Shown here one piece after another: positions 1 to 12,289 of a stretch of 64,000 nt of DNA (position 1 is the first letter of the stretch; every line of letters begins with the position of its first letter). This DNA comes from Marsupella aquatica (taxonomy: Eukaryota; Marchantiophyta): the NCBI GenBank assembly GCA_973895155.1, contig OZ316894.1, positions 10,664,001 through 10,728,000 on the forward strand, in the 5' to 3' direction. The notes below the pieces were generated by a model, which was given only the letters and a program-made list of their open reading frames with translations, searched no databases and was not told the origin of the DNA. The translations under genes were made by a program, and so were the position numbers.

Positions 1-476
1 GAGACTTTCGGTCTTTCTGGATAAAAAAACAGGATTTTAATACGATTGATATACATGTCCGTCGAGAATATGGGTTTATCACCAAGCTCTTTGTCTTAGG
101 AAACTCATAAACTCAGAATCAAATATGTACTATGTACGTTTCATGCTATGTGTATACTATGACCTGTAGTTGGAACCAAGACAATGAGTGGGAACTGATT
201 AGTTTAGGTGGTTGCTGTTGGTGAGGCAAGTCGACCTCCTGCTCACCTTGCTCATCAAAGGACGTGAACAGAGGACATCACAACGAAAGCAACACTTATG
301 GTGAGGACCCGCAACGCTGAACATGTGCGACTTGCACGCAAGGCAGAGATGTTGCGCCTTGAGTATGTCAGACTTGGGATCCTTCCAGCCCAGTCTACAT
401 GGTACTTTGAGTACCCTGTTGTTTCCAGGAACAACTACAGCGGCCTCTACCTGCTTCAGTACCCTTCCCGACATCC

Positions 477-746
477 TTGGTATTTGTGTCTCTTGTACAT
501 GACCCGCCACAAATTAGGTGCCAAGGGTGTGTACACAGTTGCCAATATGACTGTCCTGCCTGTAGGGCTTCTGGCCCAGAATTGGATGATCGTTCTCTTG
601 GATGCCAATTTTTGCACAGAGCACAATGTATCATCTGGAACCACTCGCCATCCTGCAGTGTGCCTGGTGATGTCACTTGTCCTGCCCTCCCAGACCCCAC
701 CACCGGTGACTTTGGTGTCTACACATGTTTGGATCACATGCTCTAG
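477..746 (+). other. Short cysteine-rich reading frame, possible zinc-finger exon relic
   Basis: One frame of about 89 codons has clustered cysteines (CQGCVHSCQYDCPAC, then further Cys and His residues), which resembles a zinc-binding module. The ORF starts at a non-ATG codon or inside an intron, and the same frame is interrupted upstream near 316 and 354. Another frame (298-789, 163 codons) is longer but has no recognisable composition. It lies 0.8 kb upstream of the PHD-finger gene inside the CACTA element and could be a decayed exon of it. I do not recognise the family. Bases 790-1,363 hold nothing I can support. Confidence 0.2.
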
Positions 747-1363
747 AGGACCACTTGTCACACCGCATGCACAGACCAGATACCATTGACCTATAGCTTA
801 ACACTCTGACTTCAACACAGAGGATATTTACTTAAAATTTTGATGTATGAGCAATTTTGGGTCCAGGGTTTAGGGTCAACAGTACATAACTTATATCCTA
901 TTATGCCTGCACTAAGCAAAATATCCTAATTTAAGAGGCTAGCAAACTCGCATAAAAGTCTCTATTGAAAGACTGCTTTCATGACTGCTTTAACCTGGTG
1001 AACATTGCAACGTTCAATGAATTAATGGGCCATGTGATAACCTGTAAAATGTGATTTATGCATCACTTATTTGTCTCAGCCACTATCATAGCCTATTTAG
1101 GATGTATAAATTTCAACCCTTATGACACTGTTTCATACCAATCCTCTTCGAAGAATGCGCGTTTTACATGTCACGACTATTGTATGTGATTCAAATGCAT
1201 GAAATGTTGTTGCAAATCTCCTTTGGTGAATCATAGCCACAATTAAAATTGAGGTGTTGGTGGAGCAATTGTATTAGGGGATCAGGTTTGTGTGTGGGCT
1301 CAACATACCAAAAGTATGTATGCTCTGCATCCTTGTGTGGCCATTCCAATTCATTGCAGTAGC

Positions 1364-1507
1364 AAATGCCTTTGTACCTTAAATGCTAAATATATTTTAC
1401 TTTCTGTGCAGTCTGCTAAATTGTAGAGTCTATCTAAATGCCTTTGTACCTTAAATGCTAAATATATATTACTTTCTGTGCAGTCTGCTAAACTGTAGAG
1501 TCTATCT
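1364..1507 (+). repeat. Two tandem 72-bp units just upstream of the PHD gene
   Basis: Units 1,364-1,435 and 1,436-1,507 differ at only two or three positions. Each contains a splice-acceptor-like TTTCTGTGCAG. The repeat immediately precedes the PHD reading frame, so it could offer alternative 3' splice sites. The duplication is seen directly; any role in splicing is inference. Confidence 0.85.
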
Positions 1508-1527
1508 CATGCGCAGGCATGGCATGA

Positions 1528-2203
1528 CCTAAAATTCAAGCCAAAAAGCGTGTGACAGAGGTGAGAAACACAGGTGTACTTGGGGCAGATGCTACTAACT
1601 TCTCTGCAAGTCAGATTTTCCAGAAGGCAGCTCATTGTTGTGCCATTTGTGACGATGGTGGGGGCCTGGTCATTTGTGAGGGCCCTTGCATGAGGCATTT
1701 CCACCTCAACCCGGAGTCTGACCTTGCTGCAGAAAACAATTGTCCAGGGGTGGGCCTCCCGTCAACACACCAGGGAGACTGGATGTGCACTGATTGTTTG
1801 GAGAAGCAGGCTAACTAAGTGTGCACAGTGTGGGAAGTTGGGGTCCTATGAGGGCTCTATTGATGCTGCAGCAAATGTTAGGAAATGTCCAGACCATTTT
1901 TGTGTGAGATTTTTCTGTTTTGAGTGTTTGCCTGCTCATGCCACAGCTTGCCCACTTCATAGGTGCAAGGCATGTGGTGAGCATGATCATGAGTACTGGA
2001 CTGACATAGTCCACTGTGCTAGGTGTCCCACCATGTGGCACTATCATTGCCTGAAAGATCGTCAAGCAGAGGGTTATGCTTGTGATAGAGAAATCTCTGA
2101 TCACTCTGCACATGGTGTTGATCGATGGATATTTTATTGTCATCGCCATGCCATTGATCCTACCTCGCGCACTCCTGTGAGAGATCACATATCTTGGCTG
2201 TGA
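1528..2203 (+). pseudogene. EDM2-like PHD-finger protein, fragment with one-base frameshift
   Basis: The reading frame is open from 1,528 and first encodes a C4HC3 PHD finger: CCAICDDGGG, then a Cys/His pair near MRHFH, then WMCTDC. After a frameshift it continues as an EDM2-type compound PHD module, with CAQCGKLGS, CPLHRCKAC, CARCPTMWHYHC, YCHRHAID and TPVRDHISW. The order and the closing PVRDH motif match plant ENHANCED DOWNY MILDEW 2 proteins. EDM2 reads histone marks and controls H3K9me2 at transposons and at intronic heterochromatin. Only the PHD part is present; the methyltransferase-like part of EDM2 is not seen. Ignoring T1816 restores a continuous frame (CLEKQANKCAQC), so a one-base insertion is the simplest explanation. 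An upstream exon is likely, with a weak acceptor near 1,540. The frame stops at 2,203. It lies inside the CACTA element. Confidence 0.72.
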
Positions 2204-2795
2204 AGCTGAACATTGTACATGCACAGTGCACCTGATGTGGATGTACTATTTTTTGAGATTGCAGAGATTCCAATTTTGAAAAGGAGTTGGGTAGACGAGT
2301 TTATATAGGCAGCACTTATCTTGTGCTCTGGCGTCAGTGGCTGGGTACATGCCTATAAAAACTTATCCTTACAAGCCTTCTTGGAAGTATTTAGGCTGAG
2401 TGGTCATTTTCATAAACACTTTCATCAGATTGCTAAATTAAAACAGGACTTCTAAGTTGTAAGCGTATAAATTATCAGGCATGCGATTAATGAAATTGCC
2501 CTATAAGTTTGTCATTGAACGTATCCTCCTTTACAACAAAATATGTATGTGCCATGACAAGTTGGTTGCACTTCATTTCACCTTCGATATGGATTTTGTA
2601 GTATATATTCAAACAATGTCCTACATCCGTGCAGGTGCCTAGTACGTATTGTTCACATATCCCTTGTACCTATCAAAATCGGACCTGAGCACCAGTGGGC
2701 CAGATCAACTCAAGAAGCAGGAATTTTGTTGTCCTTGTATTGTCAGGTGAACCCATTCTTCCAAAATTCACTGTCATCACGTAGGGTGTGTGTAC

Positions 2796-3668
2796 ATGGA
2801 GCCTGGGAAATGTAGAAAGTGTGACCACCCAACAGTGTTTACAGGGGTCAGAGCCATTTTGGTCCATGGCCAGCATGGGTTGACCAAAGTGCATTGGCCA
2901 ATTGTACAGAAACAATTCTCTGAGCTCCATGGCACTGTAGTTCAGGACATCACTCCAGAGACTACACATGTTGTTGCAGGGACATGGCTATCAGTGATAA
3001 AGAAGTGGTCATGGTCCTACATGAATTCTGCAATTACTAAGCAAGGCCTAAAAGTAGTTGAGGCCTCTTGGATCACAGATTCCATAGCACATCAGATTGT
3101 ACAGGATACTGAGCAATATGAGCTGTGGGAGGATGAAGAAGCTACTGCATCAGCTTGGGCTGAACAAGAAGTCTGGGAAGCAAAGGCACGGCTTGCTGAT
3201 GTCCAATATGGACCTGTACTCAACAAAGGACAGAGCTCTAGAAGGCTGAAGAGTATGTTGGCTGAGGAGACGAAGCAACCAACCCCCATTCTGAAAGGGC
3301 TGAGCATGGTATTTGTGGAGGCGGGAATTGGAGAGGTTAAGTGCAAAGTGTACAAGTCCACGGTGCTTGATCTAGGTGGGACAGTGGAGGAGAATATAAC
3401 AGAGGACACCACTCATGTCATTACTAAGTCATATCCCAAAGCCTGCCGCAAGTTTGGGAAGGGAGACATTCGCTTTTATGTCATGTCCCATAATGTGTTT
3501 GTGGTTTCATATGCTTGGCTTGTGGAATCAGTAGCAGCTGGGAAGTGTCAAAACCCAATGGACTATGATCTTTTTGAGGCCTGGCCACGGAAGGGTCAGG
3601 ATCCTTACAGAGAGGACTATGAGACAACAAGTGAGGAATGGGTCATTAGCGATTCTGAATCAGAGTGA
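2796..3668 (+). CDS. Protein with two BRCT-like domains, CACTA cargo
   Basis: The ORF gives about 290 residues from ATG 2,796 (an in-frame GTG lies at 2,790). BRCT-like domain 1 covers about residues 12-110: a VFTGVRAILV start, the DITPETTHVV core, then EASWITDSI with the conserved Trp. A charged linker follows. Domain 2 (about 165-275) has SMVFVEAG, a GGTVEENITEDTTHVI core and SYAWLVESV. The repeated GG/HG...TTHVV...W pattern is diagnostic of BRCT folds, which bind phosphopeptides in DNA-repair and replication proteins. The N-terminus has a CRKC pair. A polyadenylation-like AATAAA lies at 3,722-3,727. It follows the PHD frame by 0.6 kb on the same strand, so both may be exons of one PHD-BRCT gene, but I could not find a frame-consistent junction. 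No enzymatic domain is visible. Bases 2,204-2,795 look like intron or spacer. Confidence 0.65.
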   Translation: MEPGKCRKCDHPTVFTGVRAILVHGQHGLTKVHWPIVQKQFSELHGTVVQDITPETTHVVAGTWLSVIKKWSWSYMNSAITKQGLKVVEASWITDSIAHQIVQDTEQYELWEDEEATASAWAEQEVWEAKARLADVQYGPVLNKGQSSRRLKSMLAEETKQPTPILKGLSMVFVEAGIGEVKCKVYKSTVLDLGGTVEENITEDTTHVITKSYPKACRKFGKGDIRFYVMSHNVFVVSYAWLVESVAAGKCQNPMDYDLFEAWPRKGQDPYREDYETTSEEWVISDSESE

Positions 3669-4340
3669 GGAGTAGTAGCATCAGTTTGGACACAAGTTTT
3701 TTGTATAAATCAGATCATTGAAATAAATGTGATCTTTGAACTAATGTACCTTGTTATGGTTGGTGGCAGTTGGGCTTATTTTACTGTTGGCAGATTGTTG
3801 TTTCTTGCTGCCTGGGGGTGTCACTGTAAACGTACTGGGTGGGCTCAAATCTCGGCGGTGAGATATCTGATACCGCTCTCACACCTATGCCTATGACTAT
3901 ACATGATTGGACTCTGATATGGTCATGGGTGTACATGTAGAGGCGGTACATTTGAGGACAGCTGTGGAGGTGGTGACACCCTCAAACATTGAGGAATTTT
4001 GTGTCATTCACTTGACAATAGGTACACTACTCGCAAACCTGTTTTTTTCTTTTGGGGTGGTTTAGGGTTTGTGAGAATTTATTACACGTTATGTTAACTC
4101 TTTTGGCACATACAGTCAGGGATATATGGAACACAAATACCACCATTAGGCATCCCTGTTCACTGCTGTCCATGACTACAGAGCTTCCAGCCTGTTGCAA
4201 TGCACCCTGGTCACCACCCTCCCCAAACCCAGCCCAGGGCACAGGCACTGCCTTTGCATCATCCCACAAGGATATCACGCCATGATAATAAGCTTTGGCA
4301 GCGTGAAAGGTTATGAACCAGACTTTCAGGAGCCAGTAGG

Positions 4341-7300
4341 ATGAGATGTCCTTGTGCAATCTGCCAAGGATCCCGTACCAGGGGTCTGAATGAGGTTTGG
4401 CGGCATATCGCGGTTCATGGAAGAGATCCACGACATCGAGTTTGGAATGATCCTGTAGAGGAAGATTCTTCCGACGAGGAGTGGAGGTTAGAATTTGATG
4501 CTGCCAATGCTGCAAGACGGGCAAGTGAGGTTCTGCCTGGTGCATTTGAAAATGTTGTAGCTGGTCTTTGTGGATTGTCAGCTCTCCAACGGGATGGTGC
4601 TCAGGCAGCACCACGTGACGAAGGAATTCATGTGGAAGAGATGGTGAGAGACATCTTCCAAGACTTGGATGCATTTCATGATGGGCTGGACAACGAAGAG
4701 GATACGGCTGCAGATGCAAGTGTGCCCCCTGTCAAAGAGCCTCTTGATGAGTTTGAGATAGGGCAGGAAACCCCTGGGCATGATGGGATGTTTGGCTCTC
4801 CCCTGCAAATACAAGAAGGCAGGAAGTCTTTGTACCCCAGTAGCAAATGTTCTAAACTGGGATTTGTCATCATGTTCCTGAACATTTGCGACAACCACAA
4901 TGTCCCCAACGTTTTGGTTTCTGAGTTGTTGGCATTCTTGCGAACAACTGTGCTACCAGATGGTAATATTTTGCCCAAGAACATGTACGAGGCAAAAAGA
5001 TGCATATCTAATCTTGGATTGAACTATGATTCGATCCATGCCTGTCCTGATGGGCATGTTCTTTTCAGAAAGGAGTATAAAGAATCGTTGACATGCCCTA
5101 AGTGTGGGAAGCACAAGTATCGGAACTCAGGAAAGTCTATGGTTCCCACCAAGGTACTTCATCATTTTCCACTCATTCCCAGACTTCAGCGGATGTTCAG
5201 AAGCCGTGCCATCTCGGAGATGATGACTTGGGCAACTGACAAGAAAAGTGATGATGGGCTACAACGACATGCTGCAGATTCAAGGCAATGGAAACTCATA
5301 GATGAGATGTATCCCGAATTTGCTGTTGAGCCGAGGAATGTCAGACTTGGGCTGTCATTGGATGGGGTAAACCCATTTGGAGACAAGAACAATAAATTTT
5401 TGTGCTGGCCTGTAACTATTTTGAATTATAACCTTCCTCCTTGGATGACTACAAAGCGATTTTTTGTTCTGATGGTCCTACTGATACCAGGGCCAGACAA
5501 TGCTGTATCTGCCAACATAGATGTGTTTCTGGCTCCCCTAGTGGAGGAATTGAGAAAGCTTTGGGAGGAAGGAGTTCTCACATATAATGTCCTACAGAGG
5601 CTTGGGAGGTTAAACCCATTCATCCTTAGAGCCATTGTCATTCTGACTATAGCTGACTACCCAGCCCATGGGATGATATCAGGCCAAACAACAAAAGGAT
5701 ATTGTGCTTGTACTATCTGTGGGCGCAATGTCACGAGTGAGTACTCCAGAGCCCTGCCGAAAGTGATATACTTGGGCCATTGTCGTTTTCTGAAGGCAGA
5801 TCACCCTTACAGAGAAAGATAGGCACTAATTGCACACTTTGGCAATGAGATTGAGCAACGTGGACCCCCGGCACGAGTGACCAAAGAGGAGATCAGGCAG
5901 TGGGGAGCACTGAGGGATGACTATATCAAACGAGGGGGCAGGGAAGATGGAGTGAGTGATCCAATAAAGCGATATGGTGTAAAAAGACTGAGCATATTGG
6001 ACTTGGAGCTCAAGTACTGGAGGGTAAGCCTCTTGGAGTTGATGCTAATTGGGATACATGTTTTGGTTCAGAGCATGTGCATTCATTTCGAAGAGAGAGA
6101 CTAAACTTGAGGCATTTCCTGACGCTTTTGCATTGCAACAATGCAGGAGTTTGAGCCAAGCAAACATAACATTGATGTTATGCATATTGAAAAGAATATT
6201 TGTGAGAGTCTACTCAGATTCTTGTGTGGAGAGAAAGACACTGGTTCAGTGAGATTGGATCTTGAACAGAGGGGAATGAAACCCCATCTTTGGTTGAGGC
6301 CACATGCCCACAGAGCTGATGTGCTCTTGAAGTACCAAGCGCCCTATGTTCTGACAGACACAGAGTGGGAACTATTTGTGCAGAGGTTGAGTTCTTTGAA
6401 GGTTCCTTCAAACTATGGTAGTGCTTTCAAGAAACATATCATGACTAGAAAGCTTGGTAGTATGAAAAGCCATGACTACCATATGTTGATGCAACAGGTG
6501 TTGCCTTTATGCCTGAGGGGCCTGTTGCAGAAGCCTGTTCGTACTGTGATCATGCGACTCAGTGATGTGTTTCGTCGTATTTGTGTGAAGGTTTGGGATG
6601 AAACACACTTCCCACAACTGACAGAAGATGTCGCTCAGGTGCTGTGTGACCTGGAGATTTATTTTCCTCCCGCATTTTTTGATGTCATGACCCACCTACT
6701 TGTCCATGTTGTGGAAGAGCTACACCAATTTGGGCCTGTGAGTGCTCGTTGGTTGTACCCTTTGGAACGGTACATGAAGCTACTCAAAGGTCACGTGCGA
6801 ACATATTACAAACCTGAAGCAAGCATGGCTAAAGGTTACATCAAGGATGAGACTCTGGGATTTCTGACCGAATACATAGCACAATATGAGCATGTGAAGA
6901 CCAGGGTGTGGAATTATGATGAGGAGGAAGGGGTGATAGGTGAAGTACTGGAAGGGGCTGCAACCACAAAGAACCTGACCATATCTATGAGAGACTTGGC
7001 ACATGACTTTGTATTGCACAACACTGTGGTGATGGAACCCTGGATACAGTGAGTGCATACATGTGCTATAATCCAGTTCATGAGCTTAAATGTTGTGTTC
7101 GTGTGGTTTTCTCCTTCAGCCTGTTCATGTTTACCCAAGCTAATGCTATGTGGTTGTTCGTTCAGGGAGTATGAGTCATTGAAGGCGGCCCATCCCACTG
7201 CAGGAACAACTTTTCCAGGTTTCATGGAGTGGATCAGAGTGGCAATTAGAGAGCATCACGAGACCCACCCAGACATGGATGCAGATGTTTACCTACTGTC

Positions 7301-7931
7301 TAATGCCCCTAGCCTGAAAGTGAAGACTTACAAACGGATGAGAGCATATGGGAATCACTTTCGAGTGAAGGATGGTGACAGTGCCTATAGGGTGACGAAT
7401 GACTGCGGGCTCATCACTGTATTTGAGCAACAGAGCCACAATCACGACAGGGCCTGGATGGAGATGGGATATGTGGGAGAATTAGTTGACATATGGGCTC
7501 TGGACTATGGGGCGGTGTCCAGTCCTGTGATTCTTATGAAAGGTTCATGGGTGCGGCAGGATTGGCTTGGTAACAGGGCTACCATGAAGAGAGACAACGA
7601 CGGTTTCTTGCTGGCCAATTTCAGAGGGAAATTGCCCGAATGGTCTGAGCCATTTGTGTTTCCTAGTCAGGTGGAGCAAGCTTTCTTCCTGGATGTGGAA
7701 GACTCCCCAGGTTGGCGTGTAGTGTGTCATAAACAGGCCAGGCAACGTCGGATGGAAGGATCAAACCTTGAGTTTCATTTACACTCTCATAGTGCCTTTG
7801 ATCGTCGACATTCAGACCAAGTGCCTGTAGTTCATGATAGCGGGGACTTCATTCCTGTGACAAGGGTAGATGCATTTGCTGAAGGAGGCGAATTCAGAGA
7901 TGCAGATGCCAACAGTGTGCCTGTGCCATGA
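4341..7931 (+). pseudogene. CACTA transposase TNPD (tnp2 family), one in-frame stop
   Basis: I read three exons: 4,341-6,023, 6,147-7,048 and 7,166-7,931. Phases agree and GT-AG junctions are good, giving 1,116 codons plus stop. Exon 1 begins with a CPCAICQG...RGLNEVWRHI zinc-binding start, then the tnp2 transposase core (LGLSLDGVNPFGDKNNKF, WPVTILNYNLPPW, then ADYPAHGMISGQ and CTICGRN). Exon 2 carries the DUF4218-type part (HNIDVMHIEKN, LLVHVVEELHQFGPV, RWLYPLERYMKLLKG). Exon 3 carries the DUF4216-type part (VGELVDIWALDYG, VFPSQVEQAFFLDV). TNPD cuts and joins the element ends. The only visible lesion is TAG at 5,820-5,822, where the family usually has Gln (ER-stop-ALIAHFG), consistent with C to T. 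An AATAAA lies at 7,978-7,983. The product could still be made by stop readthrough, but I call it broken. Confidence 0.85.
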
Positions 7932-8003
7932 GTAATGTGAATTGTTTGCATGGACATTAGTGAGGGGAAGGATGTGTAATAAAGTAATTCTGAAGCAACA
8001 CAG

Positions 8004-11000
8004 ATGTATGGATGGATGCCTGGTGATTGTGGTTGCATTGTGTTATACGGGGTGATCATAGATGACATGTTTTTGTGGTCCAGTAGGATGGAACAGAGTG
8101 ACACAGAGATGTGTGAGTATGAAAGGAAAGCTATGGAACAACGAGCATACGTGAAAGCCAAAATCGCAGAACTGGATCTGGAAAAGGATGTGGCTGAATT
8201 GTAAGGGAACGATTCTCAACTACACCCCTCCGCTGAGTTTGTGTGACATGAATAGTTCAATGTGGCACTGAAATTGTGACTGTATTCTCATATTGGAATG
8301 TTGCAGAGCCACAGCATTTTCAAAGAAACAAAAGGAGTACGCAAGAAGGGTGACCAGCACTATCTCTGGGCCTGTGCGTCGGAGTGATAGGTTGAGCAAG
8401 AAGGTCGTACCTACAATGGCAGAATGTGGAGATGACATTGATGCTGCACAGGTGGGTGCAAACACTAGACAAGAAGATGCAGATGATGAGTATTTTCCAG
8501 AGGAAATGGATGAGGATGGGGGTTATGAAGATGAATACATTGCAGAGCAGCCCCAAAAGAAACAGGTAAGTAGTTTTCCCAACAAGGTTTTGAGTTAAAA
8601 ACTCTTGTTTAGAGGTTTCATATGTTCAGTACTACACATATGTACCTTGCTTAGTTCCTGACATTGTAGTTGGTGATGTGATGCAGCGTCCTGCCAGTTC
8701 TGTTTTGCCTTCGAAGCCTGTGCATGTACCATACCAGCAGGGGGGGCTGACCTCTGATCAAGGTTGGCAAGGTGGTAGTAGTGGTAGATCCCAGGCTGGT
8801 GCCCAATACTATGGCAGGGGGCAAGCTCTAGGTTATGCCCGTGGTAGAGGCAGAGCAGGTCCAAACCCACAATCTCGTGGGTATGGACGTCCACCTCAAC
8901 CATGGGGATGTGATATATCTATATGCCAATTCTTTGTGAAGGCATGGCACTCCTGAATTTCAGACTGCATATCAATTTTTGACATTGTTTGGTATGTATT
9001 GGATTCAGACAACATGAAATTCTGTCCACCTGCCATTGCATGCAGATTCTGCCCAACCTGATTGGGCAAATGCTAGTAATGATCAGTTCCAATGTCCACA
9101 AGGACAGACATGGGTTGAACCAGGTTGGGAGGATGGTGGTGGGTCGTGGAATGAACAAGGTTGGGAAGGTGGTGAAGGTAATTGGCAGGGATATCAAAAT
9201 ACAATACCTACAAACGCTGGAAGAGGGGCAGGTAATGTCTGATCTTGTCAGCAATGGAAGAACTCATTATATCTGGAGTCCATTCACGTGGGGGGACTCT
9301 GCACATGTATAATGATAGAAAATGTATGTGTGCAGGTTGGACAGTCGAACCATCGACTCAAGTATTCACTAATGCCCCTATGCAGATGCAGCACGGAAGG
9401 GGGACAGGTATGTTGGTGAATGTTCAGTTGTTTTCCTACAGTTTGTACTTAGTTTTCAGTACATATGTTTGCACACACATACCTAGAAAGTGACATCATC
9501 CGGCCCCTGTACTAGGCTGGACAGGTGGTCCAGGGTCGCAACAATTTCAGAGTGCAGTCCCTGCACAGGCATCTACAGGCAGAGCTACAGGTATGTATGT
9601 TTGAAGAATTTTTCTTGAAGTGAAGCATTGAATGTTGCCGTCATCCATTCTGCTATATGTAGTTCTCAAGCATGAATGGCATTGTATTTTCCCAGGTGGC
9701 TTCAGAACCCCAGGTAGGGTGAATGAAGGGGTGGCCAATACAACGCCCAGTACTACCGAGAGCAGTGCACGAGGGGAGGTGACAAAGAAAGGGAACGTAA
9801 AGTTGAATGAGAGACAATGGGTGGATGCTGAGTGTCCTCGCAAGAACCAATGGCATGCTGATTTGAAAGCTGAAGTATTGCGTTGGTTAGATGTGAGTGT
9901 TATTAATTTTAAAAAACAGCATCCAAAAGATTGGAAGACTGTATGTGAAAATGTTGCTGCCAAATGGAATTATGTGGGCAATGATGATGGCGTGGACATA
10001 GGTTGCCTAGAGAGTACAGCAGGTAAAATCATCAAGCAAGAGAGGTGGAGAATGCATAAGGCTTGGAAGGAAGGTGGGGAGAAGCCAGATATGCCTCCAC
10101 CAGCCAGTTGTGATGATAAAGTGTGGGCAAAGTTAGTAGCTTATTTTGTAATAGATGCTTCAAAAAAGAAGAGTTCACAGATGACCGAGGCCAGGTTGAG
10201 TGTTCAGAACCCTAATCTGACAGGAAGGACCGGCACTGCACCGACAGCTAAACGTTTGGTAAGAATGAATGGCCTAGCTATGTAATTTATGCTACACTAT
10301 GTACTGTTTTTTAGTGTAAACCCATACATGTAAACTTTGTTTTTTAGTGTACGTTCCCTGAATATTGATCGATAACTTGTGTTTGCCATGCATGTGCAGA
10401 AAGCCCAATTGGGGCAAAGCCCTTCAAAAGAAGAGTTGAGGGCTGAAATTGTGAACACCCGGGCTCAAGAGGGTGCATCTGAATCCTCCAAGCATGTAAG
10501 TTATATGAGTTCTGATTGGTAATTGAATGACCTGCGTTGAATTTCAGGTGTACACTGTATATAACATTGATTGTGCATATATTGCCCAACATTTCATATG
10601 GAGTGATTGAACCTATACCCCTGTGTCATGTAGGGAGGTGGATCTTCACTTACAGAGATAAGTGGTCGTTTGAAGGCTGTCGAAACATGTCTTCCAGAGA
10701 TCAATGAACGTTTGAATTCATTGACTGACTTGTTCCATGTGAACTTCAAGACATTAATGGAAGCTGTTGTGTCGGTGAGAGATAAAATTGATTCCAATTC
10801 TGCAGGAGTTCCACCATCACCACTTGAGGTGGCAAAGTCGATGCACTCTTCTGGCATGCCAACGACATGTAGGCTTGAAGGTAAGGCCTTTACAATTGTG
10901 TGGGATATGATTATTAAATGTATAGTTTGAATTGACATTGTTTGTTGAATGTGTTATTTTCAGTAACATATATTGTGGTTGTTGTGTCCATAGAGAATAA

Positions 11001-11790
11001 GACAGGTGCTACAGAGAAGAAGTATGAGAACCTAGCAAATACTCGCTGTAATTTAGAGGCAACAAAGTTGCAGTCTGTACAAGCAACTTGTTTGACAGAG
11101 GGCAGTCAACCATGTTTGGATGAGGATGACATTGGCAAGGGAGTGGATGATATCAATGTTGGGGCAAATGAGGATATCAACAAGCATGACAATGATACCA
11201 TTGAGCCAGATTCATGCTATGTAGATCTTGACTCCATTGCAGAGATAAATGATTTGCAGAATGTATCATTCTCAATGACAGGTGTGTCTCTTGTTGAGAT
11301 AAATCCAACCAAAGAGTTAGTTGGTATGACACTCCCAGGTGATGAACCTGCTACTGTGACAGTCCTAACAGAGGAACCTACTGAGCCTAGCTTCACTACT
11401 GTGAAGAGAGGAAGCATGCGCACACGAAGCAAGTCTGCTGGTGGGAGCAGAGCCACGTCAAAGGTTTCATACAAACCTCCAAGAACGGTGCTGGCAGAAA
11501 GATCTAAAGTGGAAGTGGGTAAAGCACCTAATGCTGAGGGACAAAGTGGCTTGTTAGCTCTTGATGAGAGTGGAACACGAGTAGGATTTGGCAGAGTGCA
11601 GGTTGGTTCCACAACGTTCCATGGCAAGAGGATTCCCCCAGGTTATTCAGTAGTGTTAGTCACATTACTAGTGAAACCTAAAGCTGTCCTTCCCATTCCA
11701 AACACAAATGATGATCCTCCTCAAAAGACACTTGGAGATGCTGCAGGTTCTTTGGTATTATGGCCAAGCAAGTTCATAGAGGATCCATAA
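8004..11790 (+). CDS. TNPA-like CACTA accessory DNA-binding protein, ten exons
   Basis: Exons are 8,004-8,200, 8,307-8,565, 8,687-8,909, 9,046-9,231, 9,336-9,407, 9,516-9,590, 9,696-10,258, 10,400-10,495, 10,634-10,880 and 10,994-11,790. All phases match, giving 904 residues without a stop. The N-terminus is a charged coiled-coil-like stretch (RAYVKAKIAELDLEKDV) followed by an acidic segment. Exons 3-6 encode Gly/Gln/Trp-rich repeats with RGRG motifs. Exon 7 has the plant Ptta/En-Spm transposase region (IIKQERWRMHKAWKEGG, PASCDDKVWAKLVAYF), the part that identifies it. The last exons are low-complexity with a basic stretch (RTRSKSAGGSRATSKV). TNPA binds subterminal repeats and assists TNPD, the gene just upstream. 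Start 8,004 is the first ATG of the frame; 8,088 is an alternative. Exon 3's donor is the least certain junction. Confidence 0.72.
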
Positions 11791-12289
11791 CAATGTCATG
11801 CCATTATTTGTTTGTAGTGTGAGTCATGTTATGTAGATTTTAGATGTCAAGAAGCAGTACAAGAATCATGTCCTCTTGGAGATTCATAGTATCATGCATG
11901 TGCTTTCAGTTATCTCATCCTGCAGTCATCAATTATGAGTTCCTGTTTTGTCTGAATTACATTGATCACATTGTAAACTATTCCATTGGAATTCAAATGA
12001 TCTTCATTTTTTAGCAAGATTGTGATTGTGTTTAATTCTTATGAATGTTTTATGTAGGATCTGCTTATATGATGCTTTGTTTCATGTGGATGTCATTCAT
12101 GCTATGTTCATTTCTTGTATTCAATGTGTTATATTTCTAAAGTTAGAACATCAGGTTTCTATGTATTGTAATGTCGAGTGCTCTCTCTCCTTATGAACTG
12201 TCCCTCTGTGTTCATTAGTCATGGTTATAACTTGCATGTGAACCTTATTAGTTATAAACATGAGTATATAGAGTTCCAAATGGTTCTGT

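Noticed and set aside
298-789. 163-codon plus-strand ORF
   Set aside because: No recognisable domain and odd composition. A cysteine-rich frame overlaps it and is the better, still weak, candidate.
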